Source: Petaurus breviceps papuanus
Lineage: Eukaryota > Chordata > Mammalia > Diprotodontia > Petauridae
Reading direction: 5' to 3'
DNA length: 64,000 nucleotides
NCBI GenBank assembly: GCA_028583685.1
Contig: JAMXIF010001210.1
Span: forward strand, 14,445,259-14,509,258
The notes below the pieces were generated by a model. It saw only the letters and a list, made by a program, of their open reading frames with translations. It ran no database searches and was not told where the DNA came from. Both the position numbers and the translations under genes were made by a program. This document shows positions 54,510-64,000 of this stretch, piece after piece; position 1 is the stretch's first letter, and each line of letters opens with the position of its first letter.

Positions 54510-55535
54510 CTCCATTGTTTCCTATGCAGTCTCAATGTCTGGATTCAGTTGTCATTCTCCACTCTCACATGACTTGCATTGAGAGCTGGAAGGAATCAAA
54601 GATAACTATTCTTCACAAACAAGCCATTCACTTCTGCCTTGATTTCCTTACCTGACACTAAAAATATCAGCCTCACCCTTTAATCCCAGATTTTCTCTAA
54701 CATGTCTAACCATAAGGTTAGGAAACAGATAGCAAATTATGTGATGTGAAAGCTCTTGAATTTGGTGGCATGAAAAGCTTCACCATGTTACTGCCATTTT
54801 ACATAATTCCTTTCAGAGTTTTCTTTGACACAAAATGTCTGTTACTGCCAAACCACCTGGAAGAGATTCAATGTCTATAACAAAACTTCTATAACTGCCA
54901 ACCTGTCTGGAATGGTTTCAATAAGCCTGGAATTATATACAAATTCTTAATTATATACAATTGTATAAAATTCTTAAAATGTAAGCAATGGCCCGAAGTA
55001 CCTTTGGGCTCACATGAATTGGGCTTACTCTTGGGCTTTTCAGAATAATTATGTCATGACTCATTTTGCTCCCAATCAGTCTTTGCCCTGGGAACATCAG
55101 AATTTAGTTCATGCCAAATAGATAGAAATATCAGAATCTGAGCCCATGTTTTTTTACTTAAAGGGGCCTTGTGCTCCCTGGCAAGTACTAGGCAAAAAAA
55201 AACCAACCCCCCCAAAATCTTAGTTTTCATTTAAATCATTATTCATAAACACTATATGCTTGAACCCATAAACAGTCAAGAGCAACAGCCCTTCCCACTC
55301 TTCTGGACCTCTCTCTACCTTTCCCCTGGACTTACACATATATCCAAATTTATTAAATTAGCCAAAGGGAAACTTTGGAAAAACTTTGGAAACCCAAACT
55401 CCCAAGGGGAAAAACTTATGGTTACTCTCTAAGCTTCAGTTTCCTCTATAAAATAGAAGGGAGTCAAAATGGATAAGATTTTCTTCTCACATTAAAACCA
55501 AATCTGGTTCTCCCCAAGGTACAACAAGGCCAAAT
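54510..55535. other. No recognisable gene or repeat
   Basis: No long frame, no repeat that I can name; two similar 'ctgccaaccacctggaa' type words near 54850 and 54897 suggest a small ancient duplication. Confidence 0.35.
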
Positions 55536-55539
55536 CAGA

Positions 55540-55775
55540 GTACAGTATTAAATCCAAGGTTTTTTTGGAACAAAAAGGGACCTTTGAGATGATCTAGCCC
55601 AGTACCCTTCACTTTACCAATGAAGATGCTGAGGTCCATATTAGTTAAAAGAGACTCCATTAAACTGCAATTCTTAAGAGCAGACAGTCTTTTGCTTTTG
55701 TATTTCCAGCACTTTAGCACAATATGGGGCGCATAGTGGACACTTAATAATGTTTATTGACTGTCTGACTTACCA
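55540..55775. mobile_element. SINE/CR1-type fragment (minus) and L2 3' end (plus)
   Basis: 'gacctttgagatgatctagc' with 'ccaatgaagatgctgaggtc' is a minus-strand CR1-tailed SINE or MIR-like piece; 'gtatttccagcactttagca' to 'cacttaataatgtttattga' is a plus-strand L2 end. Confidence 0.6.
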
Positions 55776-56063
55776 GGTTCTGCTCTAGACTTACTCTTAG
55801 TTATTCTCAATTTCATATTAGCTCCCCAAAATATTCAGATTTTTTTAAATAGGCTTATTTATTTGTGTTCCAAATGGACCAACTCTTTTAGTGACTGACT
55901 TGCCAGTTTCTTAAAGGGTGGTGATTTCTGCCTTAAACAATCTTTAGCAGGTCAGCAAACAAGTCCTTCATCAAATTAAAGAGGAAAAAAACCACCTCTG
56001 AACTTTTCTGAAAAAAATACTTTCTCTTGTTGGAGCTGACAGCTGTTTTGTTCTCTCTTACAG

Positions 56064-56144
56064 AAGGTCATGACAATAGGAAACCAGGTTCTTAACACCA
56101 AAAGTCATCAGGAGAAAGGACTAAGTCTAAAAAAATCATTTGGT
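56064..56144 (+). other. Possible small internal exon (weak)
   Basis: A strong acceptor (ttctctcttacag, 56051-56063, with agctgac upstream) and a GTAAGA donor (56145) bracket 81 bases containing an ATG and 25 open codons beginning MTIGNQVLNT. No conservation evidence; random splice-like pairs are common. Confidence 0.12.
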
Positions 56145-56149
56145 GTAAG

Positions 56150-58250
56150 ATAAATAAACTCTTCTTAATAGAAGATAATCAGAGAATCATTACATCCTAC
56201 TTAATAAAGAGATAAACACAACTTCAAGTTAGCAGCAGGAAATAATGATCCTAATAGAGTGGTATCAATCAGTTGACATTTCTTTTAGTCTTTTAGTAAA
56301 AAACACAGATCCAAAAATGTTATCTAAACTAACCACAAATAATGTTGTAAAATGAGCTCTTGGATTACAGCTGTTGACCATTAAATAAGCTGGATGCCCA
56401 AAGGAGTTGCTACTTTTCAACAGACATCTGTCAATGGTTCCCCACTTCCTGCAAGGCTTCTTTAATAATAGATCCAGTAGAGAACAGTTATCAGCAAAGT
56501 AAAATCTGTGTCGATGTTTCATGTTGTCTTTTTGTCTGTGCTTCAAGACCTGCCCTTGGTTTGACAGCTCTGGATGAAATAAGAAAAAAGTGTTGGGGAG
56601 GGATAGGATAATGGTGCAAGTAGAAGGAGAAAAAATGTAGGAAGAGAAAATAAAAAGAGTGAGAAAATAAGATGATGGTGGGTGAGCTGTTAAAACTGAG
56701 GAGGAGAGAAAAGAAAGGAAGGAGGAAGACATAAGTGGATATGATTGCTAAAGGGTGTGCAGAAACCCATAACCTGGCAGGGAACTTTCTTTTCTTATCA
56801 TCATGGGACTCTGGCACTCAACTTACAAAGACCAGATTCAGTCCTGGGAGTGGCTGACTCCAAAGAGAAGGGTCAGGCATATTCTCACATTCTCTGGCTT
56901 ATTACCCCCCTCTCCAGAGCAGAACTGGAGAGGGGGCACAGGAAATCTATTTTTAAAATGGATTACTATGAATGTCCTTGGGAGTTAATTAAGAATAGCA
57001 TGTCTAGACTATATCCAAACAGTGTTCTCTCTAAGTAAGGTCTTTAGTGTACAAAATAATTCAGGTATAGGGCAGTTATTTGTTTCCTCCATCTCAAAGG
57101 ATATGTTTTAAAAAATGCAAAAGCATAATATGTTCATTGAAAAAAATCCTTAAAATATGATGCAGTAATCCATTATATATTAAACTCTCCCCAAGAGGTT
57201 GACACTTAAACCATGAAACACTTGGTGGGGCTGCTGAACAGGTGTTTCAGTCTTGCTTCAGGTCTGTACTGTCCTAGCAACTCACTCAAGCTCCAGATTT
57301 TCTGGGTCAGGCTTCCTTAGTCCTTTAATTTGTAGTATCATCCTGGTGGTATCATCTTCAAAAACTTGTTGTGGATGTCACCTCCTTATGAGGAACCAGA
57401 ACCTGGACTCAGGAAGCTCCCTTCTTCTTGAAGTCATGATGTCACCAATGTTAGGAATAGCCATCTCAGGATTACTGTTTGGTCACCTGTGTTCAGGAAC
57501 GAAATTCAAAGCAGAACGACTCTTGAGACCCAGTCTCAGGCTCATCTCAATAAACACATGGCTGCTGTTGCTGCCATAAGAGTAAGACTGGAGAATCAGG
57601 CTATTAACTCAGGTAGATGATAGGAACTAGAAAGAATTTCAAACCATAACTCAGGTTTAGACTGAGATGACTGGGGAAGAGCAGGAGAAAAGGAGGTCCA
57701 AAGATCAGGCTAAACCATGGAAGGGCTTCTCTAACTAGTTTGGCTTTGCATCACACAAAGAGCTTTAGCTGCAGAAGGTCCTTCCTCCTATATATGCAAC
57801 TATAGAGAGCACCAGCAGCAACTGAGGAAAGGAGGGCGCCATATTATGACAAGCAGAGAGCAGTTCTGCAGAGAGCCCATCTAAAAGCAGCCTGATGATA
57901 TCACCAGAGAATGGTTCTAGAGCACTGGAGGCATCAGCTGCCCCATCCATGCATGCTCCCTGGTTATAGTGTGTGTCCATATGTGTTAAACCCAAGTCTT
58001 CTTCACTACCTTGCTCTTCTTAAAAAGTATTTGCCATAGTTTACATTGCTGTTTTAATGGAGAAAGCCTAAGGGACTGGACACAGGCTATTCTGTTCTAC
58101 CTTAGCAACTACCTAGATTGCAACTATTTTGCCCAGAAAGAATTAATCGACTTTATAAATTAATTTTTTCAAAAGAATTAATCAGCTCTTCTAATACTAC
58201 TCTTGCAAACACATCTAGAAATAAGCATCATTTTTAATCTATTTTTCAGA
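56150..58250. other. Repeat-poor stretch without recognised gene
   Basis: Frames up to 155 codons (56265-56732 minus) and 108 codons (57253-57579 plus) occur, but they overlap others on both strands and show no domain. Nothing here is supported as coding. Confidence 0.35.
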
Positions 58251-58752
58251 TATGATAATAATTAGATAGATAGTAACTGGTGATATATTGTTATAGCCAG
58301 TATTTTATTCAGGATTTTTGCATCAATATTCATTAGTGAAATTGGTCTATAATTTTCTTTTTCTATTTTTGCTCTTTCTGGTTTAGGTATCAGCAGCATA
58401 TTTGTTTCATAAAAGGAATTTGGTAGGACTCATTCTTTGCCTATTATTCCAAATAATTTGTTTAATATTGGAATTAGTTCTTTAAATGTTTGGTAGGATT
58501 CATTCATAAATCCATCTGATCCTGATGCTTTTTTCTTAGAAAGCTCATTTATGGCCTGTTCAATTTCTTTTTCTAAAATAGGTTTATCTAGATATTCTAT
58601 GTCCTTTTCTATTAATGTGGACCATTTATGTCTTTGTAAGAATTCTTCCATCTTATTTAAATTGTTAAACTTATTGCCATATAATTGGACAAAATAACTC
58701 CCAACACTTGCTTTAATTTCATCTTCATTAGTGGTGTATTCACCCTTTTAAT

Positions 58753-58928
58753 TTTTTTTGTTTTGTTTTTTTTCTTTTTCGAGGGGAGAAGGTAGGGCAA
58801 TTGAAGTTAAGTGACTTGCCCAAGGTCACACAGCTAGTTTTGTGGTAAGTGTCTGAGGTGGGATTTGCACTGAGGTCCTCCTGACTCCAGGGCCGGTGCT
58901 CTATTCACTACACCACCTAGCCACCCCT
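58753..58928 (-). mobile_element. tRNA-headed SINE in L1
   Basis: 'gagaaggtagggcaattgaa', 'gactccagggccggtgctct', 'acaccacctagccacccctt'. Confidence 0.92.
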
Positions 58929-59005
58929 TTCATTTTTTTTTTACCCTTTTCATTTTTAATACTAGTAATTTGATTTTCTTCTCTTTTAAAAAATCATATT
59001 AACTA

Positions 59006-59181
59006 GGGGTGGCTAGGTGGTGCAGTGAATAGAGCACCATCCTTGGAATCAGGAGGATCTAAGTTCAAATTTGACCTCAGACACTTACCACAAAACTGGC
59101 TATGTGACTTGTGCAAGTCACTTAACCCCAATTGCTCTACCTTCCCTCCTCCAAAAAGAAAACAAATAAAAAATAAAATAA
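59006..59181 (+). mobile_element. tRNA-headed SINE in L1
   Basis: 'ggggtggctaggtggtgcag' to an AAAT/AAAC-rich tail; duplicated target 'aaatc(a/g)tattaac(t/c)a' at 58991-59005 and 59182-59196. Confidence 0.94.
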
Positions 59182-59394
59182 AAATCGTATTAACCAATGG
59201 TTTATCTATTTTATTTCCTATTTTGTTTTTTTTATAAAAACAACTCCTAGTTTTATTTATTAATTCAATGGTTTTCATTTTATCTTTAAGTATTTTCAAA
59301 ATTAGATGATACTAATAGAGCAATGATTATTATTTGAGGAGCCATGAAATATTTTGATGTTAAGAAAAGTCTTGTATTCAAAAAGGTTTGTGGT

Positions 59395-59640
59395 TTAGTG
59401 GCTAGATTGCTGAACTGCAAGTCATGAAGACAAAGGTTCATATTCCACCTCTAATACTTGTTGGCTGTTATGACTTTACCCCTTAAAATCTCAGTTTTAT
59501 CATTTGCAAAATAGACATAATGCCTGTATAGCCTGCCCCTTTAGGTGACTGGTTGTAGGGCTCCAGAGAGAATGTATGTAGAGTGCTTTACAAACATTAA
59601 AGTGCTGCATATAAATGCCTGTTGCTATTGTGAGTCATTG
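59395..59640 (+). mobile_element. MIR
   Basis: 'tggctagattgctgaactgc', 'ctcagttttatcatttgcaa', 'gtgctttacaaacattaaag'. A further MIR 3' piece lies at 59765-59830. Confidence 0.7.
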
Positions 59641-59834
59641 ATCTCATGGATATAATTCAGAAACAGTCAGAAGATGTAAAATGTCATTACTAGCAATAAC
59701 AATAACTCCTAGTTTTTGGAATAAATGAATGCATTTTATCAAATATATAACATGATCAAATGAGAGAGCGTGGGAAAAATGCTTTGCAAACCTTAAAAGC
59801 ACTATATAAATACTAGCTATTACTATTTCAACTG

Positions 59835-60615
59835 ACTGGATTGGGAACTCCACTCAATTACCACTCCAAGCCTTCATTGTGGAATTGCTACTGCATTTTG
59901 AAAGGTGATGCCAGCAGATCACAAGTTCTAACAGGTTTTAACAAGCTGAAAAGGCTTTGAATAGAGGCTAGTCGACAAACTATGTATCTGAAATACAAGG
60001 ATTAGCCAGTATGACAAGCACTGGTCATACAAGTCCTCACTAGAACTAAGTGCAGAGGCATCTCTAACCAGAAGGTTGGTCACCAGCTGAGGAATGTTTT
60101 TAGACACAGAAATTCAGGAAGATTGCACACTAAATTATAGGAGGCTTACAATCTGTGTAATACTGGTGATATCACTGAAAATAAGTAATACATTTAGAAG
60201 TGAACTCAGTTTTTATGCTTTCAGATCCCAAGACCTAATCTATGGAAAGTCTACTTTTGTTTCTCTCTTCTTTGTAGAAGTAGATATAAGGGATCCTGTA
60301 GAATTTGTCTAATTTCATTCCACTAATCCACAAACCTGGTAATATCCACTCACACACACACAAAATAGATTCAACTTCTTCACACATTTAAGACCCAGTG
60401 GTAAAAATAAGATCTTCCCTAATCCTTGGATAGATGATACTATATTAATGTCAAATGGAATCATTCTTAGTAAAATTTTTGTTCTACAAAATATAACATC
60501 TTTATTCCAAGAACTTTTAATGGCTTTAAAAAATATTAAGTTATTCATTATGACAACAGCCAAAAGAGAGGCAGGTCTCTTTCCAGTTTATTATTGAATC
60601 AGCATGCCTAATAAG
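59835..60615. other. No recognisable gene or repeat
   Basis: A 72-codon frame (60094-60312) and an 82-codon minus frame (60315-60563) are unsupported. Confidence 0.35.
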
Positions 60616-60619
60616 CTAT

Positions 60620-61195
60620 CATCCCTTGCGTGATACTCCATCTCTTGGACTCCATGCTTTTTCGCCAGCTGTCCCCCATGTTGGAATTACTCTCTCTCCT
60701 CCCCTCCTCTTTCTGGCTTCCCTGACTTCTTTCACATCTCAGTTTAAATCCCACCTTTTAAAAGAGGCCTCTCCTGCTTCCCCACCCCCTACTTCTCATG
60801 CTTTCCATCTTTACCTCCCATTTACCTTGAATGTATCCTGTATGTACATAGTTATTTGCATCTAGTCTCACCAGCTAGAATGTGAGCTCCTTGAAGTCAA
60901 CAAGCATTTATTAAGTGTCTACTATATGCAAAGCGCTAAGCTAAGCACTGGGGATACAAAAAAAAAGGTAAAAATAATTCTTGCCCTCAAGGAACTTACA
61001 ATCTAATGAAGGAGACTGTTGTGTGAGAAAGATATATACATGATAAATTGGAGAGAATCTCAGAGGAAAGACACTAGAATTAGGGAAGACAGGAACGGTG
61101 TTTTTGCTTTTCCTTGTTTCTCCACTGTTTGGGGATGTTTGGCCAGTGTCTGGCCCATCTCAAACACTTAAAAAATGCCTATTGACTGTTATTAA
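60620..61195 (+). mobile_element. L2 3' part with an inverted L2 end inserted
   Basis: Plus-strand L2 ('ccatctcttggactccatgc', 'gaatgtgagctccttgaagt') is interrupted at 60899-61089 by a minus-strand L2 end ('caacaagcatttattaagtg', 'ctaagctaagcactggggat', 'gagaatctcagaggaaagac') and resumes with 'gacaggaacggtgtttttgc' to 'tgcctattgactg'. Confidence 0.85.
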
Positions 61196-61544
61196 TCACA
61201 GGAACTTAAGATCAAAAAGCTAGGAAAAATCTTAGAGATTATCAAAGTTCAAAACCTTCATTTTCTTTATTTTACTAAAAAATGAATTTAATTAAAATAA
61301 TTAAATAAATTTAAGAGTATAAATATATACTCTTAAAAAGATCACTGCCACTTCCCCCCATCATCGAACCATCTTTTATAACAAATATAATAATAAATAT
61401 AATTAAGCAAAACAATTGAACACATGGTCAGATCTGATAACTTATGCCTAATATTTCATCTGTATCAGCTTCTCTTTGATGAAAGGGTTTACTATTCATC
61501 TGAAAGTCAAGATTGATTAGAGTTATGATGTGTCTTAATGCTGT

Positions 61545-62100
61545 TTTCCTTTATATTACTGTGGTCATTATGTTCATTGTTATCTTGGCTCTTTTTCCTT
61601 TATTTCTGCATCAATTCATTTAAATCTTCCTAATTTTCTCTAAATTCTTCATATTTGTAATTTTTGAGTGCAACAGTATTCCATTATATTCATATACCAA
61701 TCTATTTTCCCTTAAGTTTTTGTTACCACATACAGACATAAATGCTGTTATAAATCTTTTTTTATATATATGGAAACTTTTTCTTTGTCTTTGACCTCCA
61801 TAGGATATAGGCACAATAGTAATATTGCTGGGTCAAAGGGTATGTACCATAGAGTGTCTGTTATACTCTGGTTTCAAACATTTTAGTGTGTTTACCAGAA
61901 TGGTTGAATTTTTCAGGGGCTCTATCAATAGTTTATTAGTGTGCCAATCTTCCCATAGCCCCCAACATTTATCATTTTCACCGTTGTCGATCTTATGAGT
62001 ATGGGGTAAAACCTCAAAGTTAGTTTAATTTGTATTTCTCTTATTATTGCTCATTTGGAGTCTTCTTTGTTTATAGTTTCCTCTTTTTTTCTTTTTCCAA
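61545..62100 (-). mobile_element. L1 ORF2 C-terminal fragment
   Basis: 'gcaacagtattccattatat', 'ctgggtcaaagggtatgtac' and 'agtatggggtaaaacctcaa' are antisense to the L1 ORF2 C terminus. Confidence 0.82.
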
Positions 62101-62164
62101 AAATTGTCTGTTCATCTCCATTGACTCCTTATCAATTGGAAAGAGATAGTCATTGTTCATAGGT

Positions 62165-62440
62165 CATGCCAACACAATTAAAAATTATAATATTGCCTAA
62201 ATTAATTTACAAATTTAATGTCATACCAGATCACCAAAAGGTTTTTCATAGAACTTGACAAAAATAATAAAATTCACTTGGAGAATGAAAAAGTCAAAAA
62301 TCTTGTGAGGGATAATTAAGTCTGGGAAAAAAGTGAGAGAAAAAAGTAAGAATGAAGAGGGCCTAGAGGAACTTAGAACCTAAAGGATGATAGAAAAAAA
62401 GAATGAAAAGTTACTGAATATTTTGCTTTAAAAATAAATA
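62165..62440 (+). mobile_element. L1 ORF2 fragment
   Basis: 'aatgtcataccagatcacca', 'ttttcatagaacttgacaaa', 'aattcacttggagaatgaaa' match L1 'VPKRFFIEIDK..FIWK' region. Confidence 0.7.
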
Positions 62441-62444
62441 ATTT

Positions 62445-63625
62445 TGAGAGGATTTAAATTTTAGAATAGTCACTGGGTCTATTCTTCGACCCTTTGACAC
62501 AAATATATTGAAAGGGAATATAATATTTAGTCAAGGAAGCTTATCAATGCACAAAATCATGTCTTCATTCTTTTTACCCAGAGAGCTAAACACCCCTATC
62601 TGCATACTTTCTGCCTCCCTATGGCTACATCTAAAGTCATGGACCCACTGTTGTACATGCCACTTTCAGACTCCACGCACAATGCTGTTATCTTTGCAGA
62701 GATCACAAAACTATGGCCCAAAAGAGGGGAGAAATAAGCATCCCAGGACTCTCAGACTAGACCTGTGGGTAAGCAACTCAACAGTCATATCCATCCAGCT
62801 CTTCAGTTTCAGTCATTGCCTTCTCAAACAAATGAGCTCATTTCTCCATTTGGCCTGTGGCCCCCACAACCTGTCAAACTGGTCCTGAAGATGAGGTATA
62901 GTCTCACACACAAAGACAAAGCCAGGGGACAAGTTTTAGCCTTTCTCCCCCAATTAGAATGCCCTTGTTTCCTTGTTCCCAATTTGCCTCTTGTGTTGTT
63001 ATAGGAGGAAGTTCCCCACTCCACTTATTCTGTCTCCTCATCCACTCCCAGCTGCTTTAGTCTTCATTCATTGAAAGTTCCACTGGACTAATTCACTGCT
63101 TAGTTTCTCAACAGTTTCCTTGGAAAGATGAGTTCTGCCAAGAGGCAGGTGTGTTAACTCACCCTGAGACCTTCTCAGTATCTCCCTGTCTTTGGTCCTT
63201 TCTTATTCTTTGGCTGAACCATCCTTGTCCCACACTCTTCCTGAGGCCCCAGTCTGGCTCAAGGTTGTTATGTCTCATCTGGATCAGCTGGAGTCAAGGA
63301 CTCTATTGTTTATAATGCCACATTATAATTACTCTGTGTCAGAAACATACAAATCAAACCCAGATCTTGATCACTGAGGAAAGGATCACTTACTTTTAAA
63401 ACACATAAAAAGGCCAGGATTTTTTTCTCTAGTATTGCCCTAGCTTTACTAAGATCCCTCCCAATCTTTAATTTCCTCATCTGTAAAATGAGAATATTGA
63501 AATTAATTCTTTTTGAAGTGGACTGGAGAATGAGAGGAACAGAGATGATAGATGGAAATTCAAGGGTAAAAGATTTCTGTGTCCTTACCCCTGTATCAGA
63601 GGTACTCAATACTTAACCATGCATT
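62445..63625. other. Repeat-poor stretch without recognised gene
   Basis: A 126-codon frame (62508-62888) overlaps others and shows no domain. 63440-63500 resembles a short MIR end ('aatttcctcatctgtaaaat'). Confidence 0.35.
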
Positions 63626-63626
63626 T

Positions 63627-63628
<2 letters not shown>

Positions 63629-63662
<34 letters not shown>

Positions 63663-63731
63663 GTCTGTCTGTCTCTCTCTCTCTGTCTCTCTGTCTCTCT
63701 CTCTTGCTCGCTCGCTCGCTCACTCACTCTC
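63629..63731. repeat. Compound (CT)n/(GTCT)n/(GCTC)n microsatellite
   Basis: CT units, then GTCT, CT, and finally GCTC/ACTC units in one run. Confidence 0.97.
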
Positions 63732-63954
63732 TCATTTTGTCCTAACAGAGCGGTTCTGAGCTCCCATATCAACCCCTGTTGATCAAACCTTTTGTTTCTC
63801 TAGAATACGGAATGCTCTCACCTCTCTATTTGAATTTAAATAAAATACACACATAAGTTAGCATTTCTTCCAGCCTGCAGAGTCTTCCAGTAGGTAAATG
63901 AGATCTAAACTGAAAGCAACAGATAAAATAATTCACTAACTTGCACACTTGGCC

Positions 63955-64000
63955 AACTTGTATGTTTGTCCTTCATTCTTGAAGAGGACCATGACATCTG
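63955..64000 (+). mobile_element. Start of an unnamed marsupial repeat, cut by window end
   Basis: 'gtccttcattcttgaagagg' and 'accatgacatc' open a repeat I have seen widely in marsupial DNA; the rest lies outside. Confidence 0.45.

Larger units (their letters stand above)
58255..59300 (-). mobile_element. L1 ORF2 RT fragment with two SINEs
   Basis: Frame 58430-58651 on the minus strand: '[20 protein letters not shown]' then '[20 protein letters not shown]', equal to L1 '[34 protein letters not shown]'. Extends to 59300 around SINEs at 58753-58928 and 59006-59181. Confidence 0.88.

Noticed and set aside
56265-56732. 155-codon minus-strand open frame
   Set aside because: S/F/L-rich composition, overlapped by a 108-codon frame in another frame, no domain and no splice or promoter support.
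1-64000. CRISPR arrays, bacterial operons, origins or riboswitches
   Set aside because: The window is vertebrate repeat-rich DNA; spaced repeats seen are microsatellites or transposons.

Overview
This window is mammalian and almost certainly marsupial: it is AT-rich and dominated by interspersed repeats of kinds I associate with marsupials (tRNA-headed SINEs with a short A-rich tail, SINEs with a BovB/RTE-like 3' half, MAR1-type CORE-SINEs, several L1 3'-end types, very abundant L2 and CR1/L3). I cannot fix the species. No protein-coding gene is convincing. Most open frames are either pieces of LINE proteins or chance frames. The tract is best read as intergenic or deep intronic DNA.

Layout. 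1-7.7 kb: an old L1-type ORF1-only element, then a minus-strand L2 LINE split by a solo LTR and by a nearly full-length ORF1-only LINE (HAL1-like copy A). 7.7-15.3 kb: L1 pieces, a MAR1-like SINE, and a stack in which an L1 holds HAL1-like copy B, which itself holds two SINEs, plus an RTE-tailed SINE. 15.3-22.3 kb: a CA microsatellite, scattered SINEs, a long repeat-free stretch (18.0-19.6 kb), an hAT-like DNA transposon, an L1 3' end and a dimeric SINE. 22.7-24.6 kb: a plus-strand L2 endonuclease/RT remnant. 26.6-31.2 kb: SINEs and L1, one L1 carrying a telomere-repeat array. 32.1-34.0 kb: repeat-poor, with a TATA-box plus splice-donor arrangement that may be a first exon. 34-47.3 kb: CR1/L3, L2, MAR1, hAT and L1 remnants with several nested insertions and two further LTR-like tracts. 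47.6-50.4 kb: HAL1-like copy C, full length with a perfect 14-bp target-site duplication. 50.5-64 kb: more nested SINE/MIR/DNA-transposon sets, a second copy of the solo LTR, L1 and L2 pieces, and repeat-free stretches.

The most coherent 'system' is the HAL1-like family: an L1-type 5' region with a YY1-like motif, an L1 ORF1 (coiled coil, RRM, C-terminal domain), no ORF2, and a G-rich 3' UTR. It must have been copied in trans by an L1. Two of the copies share a diagnostic deletion and stop codon in ORF1, suggesting that their source kept moving without an intact protein of its own. All family calls are made from memory of consensus sequences, without a database search; boundaries are good to about 10-30 bases unless a target-site duplication is quoted.
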